Source: Atherix ibis
Lineage: Eukaryota; Arthropoda; Insecta; Diptera; Athericidae
Length of the DNA: 64,000 nt
NCBI GenBank assembly: GCA_958298945.1
Contig: CATQJD010000140.1
Coordinates: 62,001 to 126,000, forward strand
Direction: 5' to 3'
The translations under genes were made by a program, and so were the position numbers. The notes below the pieces were generated by a model. The model saw only the letters and a list, made by a program, of their open reading frames with translations. It ran no database searches and was not told the DNA's origin. Of the stretch, positions 24,128-37,199 are shown in pieces; position 1 is the first letter of the stretch, and each line of letters opens with the position of its first letter.

Positions 24128-24563
24128 TATTATTATTTATTTGACAGGTTTTCATTTTTTACATTTGTACAATTTTTTAACACATACATGCATTTTTTAT
24201 ACACACATAGTCATGAGAACACAGTCGCTCCTATGGAGCACATAGCGGCACCAGAAAACTCCGTTAACTCTCCTCCGTCTGCCTCTGCCCTGGGTTCCTG
24301 CCTGAGGTACGGTCTTGAGGTACGGTCCGGATGCTTCCGTGAACTCTCTTCCATCTACTTCCGCCTTTGGGTTTTTGCCTGAGGTACGGTCTTGGGTTTT
24401 TGCCTGAGGTACGGTTTTTGCCCTGAGTACGATGAAAGCCAAATGAGTTCTTGCCTGAGGTACAGTCCGGTTGATTCTTCTTGTGCTGTTTCTTGATAAG
24501 GTGGTTTTTATAGCTTGCGGCTTATCAGACAGCGAAGCAACCTCCAGTGACGTTGGGGGACCC
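24128..24563 (-). mobile_element. Retroposon-like insertion, copy 3 (436 bp)
   Basis: Third copy, indistinguishable by eye from copy 2, with the 13-bp motif duplication at 24301-24326. It is flanked by TAAGAGGTATAT at 24116-24127 and 24564-24575. Its right flank, unlike that of copy 2, retains the 18-bp short monomer (25299-25316) seen after copy 1. The copies therefore share flank features in different combinations, as expected from repeated unequal exchange. No coding function was recognised. Confidence 0.8.
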
Positions 24564-24575
24564 TAAGAGGTATAT
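24564..24575 (+). repeat. Right target-site duplication, copy 3
   Basis: TAAGAGGTATAT after the GGACCC end; followed by the same TAGTTAATTTG flank as copies 1 and 2. Confidence 0.85.
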
Positions 24576-26049
24576 GAAGTAGTTAATTTGAGAAGAATAT
24601 GAAGTAGTATGTTTTAGAAGAATATGAAGTAGTATGTTTAAGAGGAATATGAAGTAGTATATTTAAGAGGAATATGAAGTGGTATGCTTAAGAGGAATAT
24701 GAAGTAGTATGTTTAAGAGGAATATGAAGTAGTATGTTTAAGAGGAATTTGAAGTAGTATGTTTAAGAAGAACATGAAGTAGTATTTTTAAGAGGAATAT
24801 GACGTAGTATATTTAAGAGGAATATGAAGTAGTATGTTTAAGAGGAATATGAAGTAGTATGTTTAACAAGAATATAAAGTAGTATATTTAAGAGGAATAT
24901 GAAGTAGTATGTTTAAGAGGAATATGAAGTAGTATGTTTAAGAGGAATATGAAGTAGTATGTTTAAGAAGAATATGAAGTAGTATGTTTAAGAGGAATAT
25001 GAAGTAGTATGTTTAAAGTAATATGAAGTAGTATGTTTAAGAGGAATATGAAAAAGTATGTTTAAGAAGAATATGAAGTAGTATATTTAAGAGGAATATG
25101 AAGTGGTATGTTTATGAGGAATATGAAGTAGTATGTTTAAGAGGAATATGAAGTAGTATGTTTAAGAGGAATATGAAGCAGTGTGTTTAAGAGGAATATG
25201 AAGTAGTATATTTAAGAGGAATAAGAAGTAGTATGCTTAAGAGGAATATGAAGCAGTATATTTAAGAGGAATATGAAGTAGTATGTTTAAGAGGAATATG
25301 AAGTATTTTGTTAATATGAAGTAGTATGTTTAAGAGGAATATGAAGTAGTATGTTAAAGAGGAATATGAAGTAGTATGTTTAAGAGGAATATGAGGTAGT
25401 ATGTTTAAGAGGAATATGAAATAGTATGTTTAAGAGGAATATGAAGTAGTATGTTTAAGAGGAATATGAAGTAGTATATTTAAGAGGAATAAGAAGTAGT
25501 ATGCTTAAGAGGAATATGAAGCAGTATATTTAAGAAAAATATGAAGTAGTATATTTAAGAGGAATATGAAGTAGTATGTTTAAGAGGAATATGAAGTAGT
25601 ATGTTTAAGAGGAATAAGAAGTAGTATGTTTAAGAGGTATATGAAGTAGTATATTTGAGAAGAATATGAAGTAGTATGTTTTAGAAGAATATGAAGTAGT
25701 ATAATTAAGAGGAATATGAAGTAGTATATTTAAGAGGAATATGAAGTGGTATGTTTAAGAGGAATATGAAGTACTATGTTTAAGAGGAATTTGAAGTAGT
25801 ATGTTTAAGAGGAATTTGAAGTAGTATGTTTAAGAAGAACATGAAGTAGTATTTTTAAGAGGAATATGACGTAGTATATTTAAAAGGAATATGAAGTAGT
25901 ATGTTTAAGAGGAATATGAAGTAGTATGTTTAAGAGGAATATGAAGTAGTATGTTTAAAAGGAATATGAAGTAGAATGTTTAGGAGGAATATGAAAAAGT
26001 ATGTTTAAGAGGAATATGAAGTAGTATGTTTAAGAGGAATATGAAGTAG

Positions 26050-29000
26050 TATGTTTTAGAAGAATATGAAGTAGTATGTTTAAGAGGAATATGAAGTAAT
26101 ATGTTTAAGAGGAATATGAAGTAGTATATTTAAGAGAAATATGAAGTAGTATGTTTAAGAGAAATATGAAGTACTATGTTTAAGAGAAATATGAAACAGT
26201 ATGTTTAAGAGGAATATGGAGTAGTATGTTTAAGAGGAATATGAAGTATTATGTTTAGGAGGAATATGAAGTAGTATGTTTAAGAGGAATATGAAGTAGT
26301 ATGTTAAAGAGCAATATGAAGTAGTATGTTTAAGAGGAATATGAGATAGTATGTTTAAGAGGAATATGAAATAGTATGTTTAAGAGGAATATTAAGTAGT
26401 ATGTTTAAGAGGAATATGAAGTAGTATATTTAAGAGGAATAAGAAGTAGTATGCTTAAGAGGAATATGAAGCAGTATATTTAAGAAAAATATGAAGTAGT
26501 ATATTTTAGAGGAATATGAAGTAGTATATTTAAGAGAAATATGATGTAGTATGTTTAAGAGGAATAAGAAGTAGTTTGTTTAAGAGGTATATGAAGTAGT
26601 ATATTTGAGAAGAATATGAAGTAGTATGTTTTAGAAGAATATGAAGTAGTATGTTTAAGAGGAATATGAAGTAGTATATTTAAGAGGAATATGAAGTGGT
26701 ATGTTTAAGAGGAATATGAAGTAGTATGTTTAGGAGGAATATGAAGTAGTATGTTTAAGAGGAATATGAAGTAGTATGTTTATGAGGAATATGAAGTAGT
26801 ATGTTTAAGAGGAATATGAAGTAGTATATTAAAGACTAATATAAATTTGTATGTTTAAGAGGAATATGAAGTATAATATTTAAGAGGAATATGAAGTAGT
26901 ATGTTTAATAGGGATATGAAGTAGTATGTTTAAGAAGAACATGAAGTAGGAATATGAAGTAGTATGTTTAAGAGGAATATGAAGGAGTATGTTTAATAAG
27001 AATATGAAGTAGTATGTTTAAAAGGGATATGAAGTAGTATGTTTAAGAGGAATATGAATTAGTATGTTTAAGAGGAATTATGAAATAGTATGTTTAAGAG
27101 GAATATAAAGTAGTATATTTAAGAGGAATAAGAAGTAGTATGTTTAAGAGGTATATGAAGTATTATGTTTAAGAGGAATAGGAAGTAGTATGTTTAAGAG
27201 GAATATGAAGTAGTATATTTAAGAGGAATATGAAGTAGTATATTTAAGAGGAATATGAAGTAGTATGTTTAAGAGGAATATGAAGTAGTATGTTTAAGAG
27301 GAATATGAAGTAGTATGTTTAAGAGGAATATGAAGTAGTATATTTAAGCGGAATTTGAAGTAGTATATTTAAGAGGAATATGAAGTAGTATGTTTAAGAG
27401 GAATATGAAGTAGTATGTTGAAGAGGAATATGAAGTAGTATGTTTAAGAGGAATATGCAGTAGTATGTTTAAGAGGAAAATGAAGTAGTATGTTTAAGAG
27501 GAATATGAAGTAGTATGTTTAAGAGGAACATGAAGTTGTATGTTTGAGAGGAATATGAAGTAGTTTATTTAAGAGGAATATGAGGTAGTTTGTTAAAGAT
27601 GAATATGAAATAGCATGTTTAAGAGGAATATGCATTAGTATGTTTAAGAGGAATATGAAGTTGTATGCTTAAGAGGAATATGAAGTAGTATGTTTAAGAG
27701 GAATATGTAGTAGTATGTTTAAGAGGAATGTGAAGTAGTATGTTTAAGAGGAATATGAAGTAATATATTTAAGAGGAATATGAAGTAGTATATTTAAGAG
27801 GAATATGAAGTAGTATGTTTAAGAGGAATATGAAGTAGTATGTTAAGAGGAAAATGAAGTGGTATGTTTAAGGGGAATATGAAGTAGTATATTTAAGAAG
27901 AGTATGAGGTAGTATGTTCTAGAGGAATATGAAGTAGTACGTTTAAGAGGAATATGAAGTAGTATATTTAAGAGGAATATGAAGTAATATGTTTAAGAGG
28001 AATATGAAGTAGTATGTTTAAGAGGAATATAAAGTAGTATGTTTACGAGGAATATGAAGTAGTATGTTTAAGAGGAATATGAAGTAGTATATTTAAGAGG
28101 AATATGAAGTAGTATGTTTAAGAGGAATATGAAGTAGTATGTTTAAGAGAAATATGAAGTACTATGTTTAAGAGGAATATGAAATAGTATGTTTAAGAGG
28201 AATATGAAGTAGTATGTTTAAGAGGAATATGAAGGAGTATGTTTAGGAGGAATATGAAGTAGTATGTTTAAGAGGAATATGAAGTAGTATGTTAAAGAGG
28301 AATATGAAGTAGTATGTTTAACAGGAGTATGAATTAGTATATTTAAGAGGAATATGAAGTATTATGTTTAAGAGGAATATGAAGTAGTATGTTTAAGAGG
28401 AATATGAAGTAGTATGTTTAAGAGGAATATGAAGTAGTATGTTTTAGAGGAATATGAAGTAGTATGTTTAAGAGGAATATGAAGTATTATGTTTAGGAGG
28501 AATATGAAGTAGTATGTTTAAGAGGAATATGAAGTAGTATGTTAAAGAGGAATATGAAGTAGTATGTTTAAGAGGAATATGAGGTAGTATGTTTAAGAGG
28601 AATATGAAATAGTATGTTTAAGAGGAATATGAAGTAGTATGTTTAAGAGGAATATGAAGTAGTATATTTAAGAGGAATAAGAAGTAGTATGCTTAAGAGG
28701 AATATGAAGCAGTATATTTAAGAGGAATATGAAGTAGTATGTTTAAGAGGAATATGAAGTATTATGTTTAGGAGGAATATGAAGTAGTATGTTTAAGAGG
28801 AATATGAAGTAGTATGTTAAAGAGGAATATGAAGTAGTATGTTTAAGAGGAATATGAGGTAGTATGTTTAAGAGGAATATGAAATAGTATGTTTAAGAGG
28901 AATATGAAGTAGTATGTTTAAGAGGAATATGAATTAGTATATTTAAGAGGAATAAGAAGTAGTATGCTTTAGAGGAATATGAAGCAGTATATTTAAGAAA

Positions 29001-29093
29001 AATATGAAGTAGTATATTTAAAAGGAATATAAAGTAGTATGTTTAAGAGGAATATGAAGTAGTATGTTTAAGAGGAATAAGAAGTAGTATGTT
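26050..29093 (+). repeat. Satellite block paralogous to 16.7-19.85 kb
   Basis: Counterpart of the block at 16720-19839, with three monomers (75 bp) missing near 27050 between a GAATATGAATTAG monomer and its left neighbour. It leads into the empty target site at 29094-29105. Confidence 0.75.
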
Positions 29094-29105
29094 TAAGAGG
29101 TATAT
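29094..29105 (+). other. Empty (pre-integration) paralogue of the element target site
   Basis: A single TAAGAGGTATAT sits here in satellite context matching both flanks of the insertions: GAATAAG-bearing monomers on the left, and a TTTGAGAAG monomer then a TTTTAGAAG monomer on the right. Left-flank markers align with copy 1 at an offset of 9254 bp and right-flank markers at 8819 bp. The difference equals the element plus one 12-bp duplication (435 bp). Similar empty contexts occur at 17252-17263, 25631-25642 and 26581-26592. Confidence 0.8.
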
Positions 29106-29309
29106 GAAGTAGTATATTTGAGAAGAATATGAAGTAGTATGTTTTAGAAGAATATGAAGTAGTATGTTTAAGAGGAATATGAAGTAGTATATTTAAGAGG
29201 AATATGAAGTGGTATATTTAAGAGAAATATGAAGTGGTATGGTTAAGAGGAATATGAAGTAGTATGTTAAAGAGGAATTTGAAGTAGTATGTTTAAGAAG
29301 AACATGAAG

Positions 29310-29317
29310 TTTTTTTT
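29310..29317 (+). other. T8 run in a shortened monomer
   Basis: After GAACATGAAG the usual TAGTATTTTT is replaced by eight T, leaving the monomer 2 bp short. The equivalent monomers at other GAACATG sites (near 20491, 22858 and 30311) keep TAGTATTTTT. It may be a local deletion or a sequencing or assembly artefact. Confidence 0.5.
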
Positions 29318-29460
29318 AAGAGGAATATGACGTAGTATATTTAAGAGGAATATGAAGTAGTATGTTTAAGAGGAATATGAAGTAGTATGTTTAAGAGGAA
29401 TATGAAGTAGTATGTTTAAGAGGAATATGAAGTAGTATGTTTAAGAGGAATTTGAAGTAG

Positions 29461-32400
29461 TATGTTTAAGAGGAATATGAAGTAGTATGTTTAAGAGGAA
29501 TATGAAAAAGTATGTTTAAGAAGAATATGAAGTAGTATATTTAAGAGGAATATGAAGTGGTATGTTTATGAGGAATATGAAGTAGTATGTTTAAGAGGAA
29601 TATGAAGTAGTATGTTTAAGAGGAATATGAAGCAGTATGTTTAAGAGGAATATGAAGTAGTATATTTAAGAGAAATAAGAAGTAGTATGCTTAAGAGGAA
29701 TATGAAGCAGTATATTTAAGAGGAATATGAAGTAGTATGTTTAAGAGGAATATGAAGTATTATGTTTAGGAGGAATATGAAGTAGTATGTTTAAGAGGAA
29801 TATGAAGTAGTATGTTAAAGAGGAATATGAAGTAGTATGTTTAAGAGGAATAGGAGGTAGTATGTTTAAGAGGAATATGAAATAGTATGTTTAAGAGGAA
29901 TATGAAGTAGTATGTTTAAGAGGAATATGAAGTAGTATATTTAAGAGGAATAAGAAGTAGTATGCTTAAGAGGAATATGAAGCAGTATATTTAAGAAAAA
30001 TATGAAGTAGTATATTTAAGAGGAATATGAAGTAGTATGTTTAAGAGGAATATGAAGTAGTATGTTTAAGACGAATAAGAAGTAGTATGTTTAAGAGGTA
30101 TATGAAGTAGTATATTTGAGAAGAATATGAAGTAGTATGTTTTAGAAGAATATGAAGTAGTATGTTTAAGAGGAATATGAAGTAGTATATTTAAGAGGAA
30201 TATGAAGTGGCATGTTTAAGAGGAATATGAAGTAGTATGTTTAAGAGGAATATGAAGTAGTATGTTTAAGAGGAATTTGAAGTAGTATGTTTAAGAAGAA
30301 CATGAAGTAGTATTTTTAAGAGGAATATGACGTAGTATATTTAAAAGGAATATGAAGTAGTATGTTTAAGAGGAATATGAAGTAGTATGTTTAACAAGAA
30401 TATAAAGTAGTATATTTAAGAGGAATATGAAGTAGTATGTTTAAGAGGAATATGAAGTAGTATGTTTAAGAAGAATATGAAGTAGTATGTTTAAGAGGAA
30501 TATGAAGTAGTATGTTTAAGAGGAATATGAAGTAGTATGTTTAAGAGGAATATGAAAAAGTATGTTTAAGAGGAATATGAAGTAGTATGTTTAACAGGAA
30601 TATGAAGTAATATATTTAAGAGGAATATGAAGTAGTATGTTTAAGAAGAATATGAAGTAGTATGTTTAAGAGGAATATGAAGTAGTATGTTTAAGAAGAA
30701 TATGAAGTAGTATGTTTAAGAGGAATATGAAGTAGTATGTTTAAGAGGAATATGAAGTAGTATATTTAAGAGGAATATGAAGTAGTATATTTAAGAGGAA
30801 TATGAAGTAGTATGTTTAAGAGGAATATGAAGTAGTATGTTTAAGAGGAATATGAAGTAGTATGTTTAAGAGGAATATGAAGTAGTATGTTTAAGAGGAA
30901 CATGTAGTAGTATATTTAAGAGGAATATGAAGTAGTATATTTAAGAGGAATATGAAGTAGTATGTTTAAGAGGAATATGAAGTAGTATATTTAAGAGGAA
31001 TATGAAGTAGTATGTGGAAGAGGAATATGAAGTAGTATGTGTGAGAGGAATATGAAGTAGAATGTTTATGAGGAATATGAAGTAGTATGTTTAAGGGGAA
31101 TATGAATTAGTATGTTTAAGAGGAATATGAAGCAGTATATTTAAGAGGAATATGAAGCAGTATATTTAAGAGGAATATGAAATAGTATGTTTAAGAGTAA
31201 TATGAAGTAGTATGTTTAAGAGGAATATGAAGTAGTATGTTTAGAGAAATATGAAGTAGTATGTTTAAGAGGAATATGAAGTAGTATATTTAAGAGGAAT
31301 ATGAAGTAGTATATTTAAGAGGAATATGAAGTAGTATGTTTAAGAGGAATATGAAGTAGTATATTTAAGAGGAATATGAAGTAGGATGTTTATGAGGAAT
31401 ATGAAGTAGTATGTTTAAGAGGAATATGAAGTAGTATGTTTAAGAGGAATATGAAGCAGTATATTTAAGAGGAATATGAAGTAGTATATTTAAGAGGAAT
31501 ATGAAGTGGTATGTTTAAGAGGAATATGAAGTAGTATGTTTAAGAGGAATATGAAAAAGTATGTTTAAGAAGAATATGAAGTAGTATATTTAAGAGGAAT
31601 ATGAAGTGGTATGTTTATGAGGAATATGAAGTAGTATGTTTAAGAGGAATATGAAGTAGTATGTTTAAGAGGAATATGAAGCAGTATGTTTAAGAGGAAT
31701 ATGAAGTAGTATATTTAAGAGAAATAAGAAGTAGTATGCTTAAGAGGAATATGAAGCAGTATATTTAAGAGGAATATGAAGTAGTATGTTTAAGAGGAAT
31801 ATGAAGTATTATGTTTAGGAGGAATATGAAGTAGTATGTTTAAGAGGAATATGAAGTAGTATGTTAAAGAGGAATATGAAGTAGTATGTTTAAGAGGAAT
31901 AGGAGGTAGTATGTTTAAGAGGAATATGAATGAGTATGTTTAAGAGGAATATGAAGTAGTATGTTTAAGAGGAATATGAAGTAGTATATTTAAGAGGAAT
32001 AAGAAGTAGTATGCTTAAGAGGAATATGAAGCAGTATATTTAAGAAAAATATGAAGTAGTATATTTAAGAGGAATATGAAGTAGTATGTTTAAGAGGAAT
32101 ATGAAGTAGTATGTTTAAGACGAATAAGAAGTAGTATGTTTAAGAGGTATATGAAGTAGTATATTTGAGAAGAATATGAAGTAGTATGTTTTAGAAGAAT
32201 ATGAAGTAGTATGTTTAAGAGGAATATGAAGTAGTATATTTAAGAGGAATATGAAGTGGCATGTTTAAGAGGAATATGAAGTAGTATGTTTAAGAGGAAT
32301 ATGAAGTAGTATGTTTAAGAGGAATTTGAAGTAGTATGTTTAAGAAGAACATAAAGTAGTATTTTTAAGAGGAATATGACGTAGTATATTTAAAAGGAAT

Positions 32401-33577
32401 ATGAAGTAGTATGTTTAAGAGGAATATGAAGTAGTATGTTTAACAAGAATATAAAGTAGTATATTTAAGAGGAATATGAAGTAGTATGTTTAAGAGGAAT
32501 ATGAAGTAGTATGTTTAAGAAGAATATGAAGTAGTATGTTTAAGAGGAATATGAAGTAGTATGTTTAAGAGGAATATGAAGTAGTATGTTTAAGAGGAAT
32601 ATGAAAAAGTATGTTTAAGAGGAATATGAAGTAGTATGTTTAACAGGAATATGAAGTAATATATTTAAGAGGAATATGAAGTAGTATGTTTAAGAAGAAT
32701 ATGAAGTAGTATGTTTAAGAGGAATATGAAGTAGTATGTTTAAGAGGAATATGAAGTAGTATGTTTAAGAGGAATATGAAGTAGTATGTTTAAGAGGAAT
32801 ATGAAGTAGTATATTTAAGAGGAATATGAAGTAGTATATTTAAGAGGAATATGAAGTAGTATGTTTAAGAGGAATATGAAGTAGTATGTTTAAGAGGAAT
32901 ATGAAGTAGTATGTTTAAGAGGAATATGAAGTAGTATGTTTAAGAGGAACATGTAGTAGTATATTTAAGAGGAATATGAAGTAGTATATTTAAGAGGAAT
33001 ATGAAGTAGTATGTTTAAGAGGAATATGAAGTAGTATATTTAAGAGGAATATAAAGTAGTATGTTGAAGAGGAATATGAAGTAGTATGTGTGAGAGGAAT
33101 ATGAAGTAGAATGTTTATGAGGAATATGAAGTAGTATGTTTAAGGGGAATATGAATTAATATGTTTAAGAGGAATATGAAGCAGTATATTTAAGAGGAAT
33201 ATGAAGCAGTATATTTAAGAGGAATATGAAATAGTATGTTTAAGAGTAATATGAAGTAGTATGTTTAAGAGGAATATGAAGTAGTATGTTTAGAGAAATA
33301 TGAAGTAGTATGTTTAAGAGGAATATGAAGTAGTATATTTAAGAGGAATATGAAGTAGTATATTTAAGAGGAATATGAAGTAGTATGTTTAAGAGGAATA
33401 TGAAGTAGTATATTTAAGAGGAATATGAAGTAGGATGTTTATGAGGAATATGAAGTAGTATGTTTAAGAGGAATATGAAGTAGTATGTTTAAGAGGAATA
33501 TGAAGCAGTATATTTAAGAGGAATATGAAGTAGTATATTTAAGAGGAATATGAAGTGGTATGTTTAAGAGGAATATG
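29461..33577 (+). repeat. 2049-bp tandem duplication
   Basis: Markers 2049 bp apart are GAAAAAG (29504/31553), TAGGAGGTAG (29851/31900), TTAGAGAAAT with a 1-bp deletion (31241/33290) and TAGGATGTTTATG (31381/33430). 2049 is 81 x 25 + 24, explained by the single 24-bp monomer. A few substitutions separate the copies (for example GTGGAAG near 31015 versus GTTGAAG near 33064). Confidence 0.8.
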
Positions 33578-36500
33578 AAGTAGTATGTTTAAGAGGAATA
33601 TGAAGTAGTATGTTTAAGAGGAATTTGCAGTAGTATGTTTAAGAAAAACATGAAGTAGTATTTTTAAGAGGAATATGACGTAGTATATTTAAGAGGAATA
33701 TGAAGTAGTATGTTTAAGAGGAATATGAAGTAGTATGTTTAACAAGAATATAAAGTAGTATATTTAAGAGAAATATGAAGTAGTATGTTTAAGAGGAATA
33801 TGAAGTAGTATGTTTAAGAGGAATATGAAGTAGTATGTTTAAGAGGAATATGAAGTAGTATGTTTAAGAGGAATATGAAATAGTATGTTTAAGAGGAATA
33901 TGAAGTAGTATGTTTAAGAGGAATATGAAAAAGTATGTTTAAGAGGAATATGAAGTAGTATGTTTAACAGGAATATGAAGTAGTATATTTAAGAGGAATA
34001 TGAAGTAGTATGTTTAAGAAGAATATGAAGTAGTATGTTTAAGAGGAATATGAAGTAGTGTGTTTAAGAGGAATATGAAGTAGTATGTTTAAGAGGAATA
34101 TGAAGTAGTATGTTTAAGAGGAATATGAAGTAGTATATTTAAGAGGACTATGAAGTAGTATATTTAAGAGGAATATGAAGTAGTATGTTTAAGAGGAATA
34201 TGAAGTAGTATGTTTAAGAGGAATATGAAGTAGTATGCTTAAGAGGAATATGAAGTAGTATGTTTAAGAGGAATATGAAGTAGTATATTTAAGAGGAATA
34301 TGAAGTAGTATATTTGAGAGGAATATGAAGTAGTATGTTTAAGAGGAATATGTAGTAGTATATTTAAGAGGAATATGAAGTAGTATATTTAAGAGGAATA
34401 TGAAGTAGTATGTTTAAGAGGAATATGAAGTAGTATATTTAAGAGGAATATGAAGTAGTATGTTGAAGAGGAATATGAAGTAGTATGTGTGAGAGGAATA
34501 TGAAGTAGAATGTTTTGAGGAATATGAAGTAGTATGTTTAAGGGGAATATGAAGTAGTATGTTTAAGAGGAATATGAAGCAGTATATTTAAGAGGAATAT
34601 AAAGTAGTATATTTAAGAGGAATATGAAATAGTACGTTTAAGAGGAATATGAAGTAGTATGTTTAAGAGGAATATGTAGTAGTATGTTTAAGAGGAATAT
34701 GAAGTAGTATATTTTAGACGAATATGAAGTAGTATATTTGAGAGGAATATGAAGTAGTATGTTTAAGAGGAATATGAAGTAGTATATTTAAGAGGAATAT
34801 GAAGTAGTATATTTAAGAGGAATATGAAGTAGTATGTTTAAGAGGAATATGAAGTAGTATATTTAAGAGGAATATGAAGTAGTAAGTTTATGAGGAATAT
34901 GAAGTAGTATGTTTAAGAGGAATATGAAGTAGTATGTTTAAGAGGAATAAGAAGTAGTATATTTAAGACGAATATGAAGTAGTATATTTGAGAGGAATAT
35001 GAAGTAGTATGTTTAAGAGGAATATGAAGTAGTATATTTAAGAGGAATATGCAGTAGTATATTTAAGAGGAATATGAAGTAGTATGTTTAAGAGGAATAT
35101 GAAGTAGTATATTTAAGAGGAATATGAAGTAGTAAGTTTATGAGGAATATGAAGTAGTATGTTTAAGAGGAATATGAAGTAGTATGTTTAAGAGGAATAT
35201 GAAGCAGTATGCTTAAGAGGAATATGAAGCAGTATATTTAAGAGGAATATGAAGTAGTATGTTTAAGAGGAATATGAAGTATTATGTTTAGGAGGAATAT
35301 GAAGTAGTATGTTTAAGAGGAATATGAAGTAGTATGTTAAAGAGGAATATGAAGTAGTATGTTTAAGAGGAATATGAGGTAGTATGTTTAAGAGGAATAT
35401 GAAATAGTATGTTTAAGAGGAATATGAAGTAGTATGTTTAAGAGGAATATAAAGTAGTATATTTAAGAGGAATAAGAAGTAGTATGTTTAAGAGGAATAT
35501 GAAGTAGTATGTTTAAGAGGAATTTGAAGTAGTATGTTTAAGAAGAACATGAAGTAGTATTTTTAAGAGGAATATGACGTAGTATATTTAAAAGGAATAT
35601 GAAGTAGTATGTTTAAGAGGAATATGAAGTAGTATGTTTAACAAGAATATAAAGTAGTATATTTAAGAGGAATATGAAGTAGTATGTTTAAGAGGAATAT
35701 GAAGTAGTATGTTTAAGAGGAATATGAAGTAGTATGTTTAAGAGGAATATGAAGTAGTATGTTTAAGAGGAATATGAAGTAGTATGTTTAAGAGGAATAT
35801 GAAAAAGTATGTTTAAGAGGAATATGAAGTAGTATGTTTAACAGGAATATGAAGTAGTATATTTAAGAGGAATATGAAGTAGTATGTTTAAGAAGAATAT
35901 GAAGTAGTATGTTTAAGAGGAATATGAAGTAGTATGTTTAAGAGGAATATGAAGTAGTATGTTTAAGAGGAATATGAAGTAGTATGTTTAAGAGGAATAT
36001 GAAGTAGTATATTTAAGAGGAATATGAAGTAGTATATTTAAGAGGAATATGAAGTAGTATGTTTAAGAGGAATATGAAGTAGTATGTTTAAGAGGAATTT
36101 GAAGTAGTATGTTTAAGAGGAATATGAAGTAGTATGTTTAAGAGGAATATGAAGTAGTATATTTAAGAGGAATATGAAGTAGTATATTTGAGAGGAATAT
36201 GAAGTAGTATGTTTAAGAGGAATATGTAGTAGTATATTTAAGAGGAATATGAAGTAGTATATTTAAAAGGAATATGAAGTAGTATGTTTAAGAGGAATAT
36301 GAAGTAGTATATTTAAGAGGAATATGAAGTAGTATGTTTATGAGGAATATGAAGTAGTATGTTTAAGAAGAATATGAAGTAGTATGTTTAAGAGGAATAT
36401 GAAGCAGTATGCTTAAGAGGAATATGAAGCAGTATATTTAAGAAAAATATGAAGTAGTATATTTAAGATGAATATGAAGTAGTATGTTTAAGAGGAATAT

Positions 36501-37199
36501 GAAGTAGTATGTTTAAGAGGAATAAGAAGTAGTATGTTTAAGAGGTATATGAAGTAGTATATTTGAGAAGAATATGAAGTAGTATGTTTTAGAAGAATAT
36601 GAAGTAGTATGTTTAAGAGGAATATAAAGTAGTATATTTAAGAGGAATATGAAGTGGTATGTTTAAGAGGAATATGAAGTAGTATGTTTAAGAGGAATAT
36701 GAAGTAGTATGTTTAAGATGAATTTGAAGTAGTATGTTTAAGAAGAACATGAAGTAGTATTTTTAAGAGGAATATGACGTAGTATATTTAAAAGGAATAT
36801 GAAGTATTATGTTTAAGAGGAATATGAAGTAGTATGTTTAACAAGAATATAAAGTAGTATATTTAAGACGAAAATGAAGTAGTATGTTTAAGAGGAATAT
36901 GAAGTAGTATGTTTAAGAGGAATATGAAGTAGTATGTTTAAGAGGAATATGAAGTAGTATGTTTAAGAGGAATATGAAGTAGTATGTTTAAGAGGAATAT
37001 GAAGTAGTATTTTTAAGAGGAATATGAAGTAGTATATTTAAGAGGAATATGAAGTAGTATATTTGAGAGGAATATGAAGTAGTATGTTTAAGAGGAATAT
37101 GTAGTAGTATATTTAAGAGGAATATGAAGTAGTATATTTAGGAGGAATATGAAGTAGTATGTTTAAGAGGAATATGAAGTAGTATATTTAAGAGGAATA
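33578..37199 (+). repeat. Satellite stretch between the 2049-bp and 725-bp blocks
   Basis: 25-bp monomers throughout, with one 24-bp monomer at about 34513 (TGTTTTGAGG). Short local duplications include a TATTTTAGACG/TATTTAAGACG pair followed by TAAGTTTATGAGG monomers near 34710-34900 and 34960-35150 (about 250 bp). Series from 33600, 35500 and 36700 share the GAACATG, GACGTAG, TAACAAG order. No gene. Confidence 0.65.

Larger units (their letters stand above)
19840..24575 (+). repeat. Element-bearing higher-order repeat (2353 and 1923 bp steps)
   Basis: Element copies start 2353 bp and then 1923 bp apart. Each copy is followed by the same series of variant monomers (TTAATTTGAG, TTTTAGAAG, GGTATGCTTAAG, GAACATG, GACGTAG), showing that element and satellite were amplified together. 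After removing the 13-bp difference inside the element, the spacers differ by 443 bp, i.e. 17 x 25 + 18. This is therefore a new composite higher-order unit nested in the older 25-bp array. Confidence 0.8.

Noticed and set aside
22205..24563. Three independent target-specific insertions
   Set aside because: Same target bases could suggest site specificity, but the shared private flank variant and shared neighbouring monomers are better explained by duplication of one insertion.
29310..29317. T8 run as a pol III terminator
   Set aside because: There is no pol III promoter or RNA gene upstream; it is a variant of the TATTTTT monomer with a 2-bp loss.
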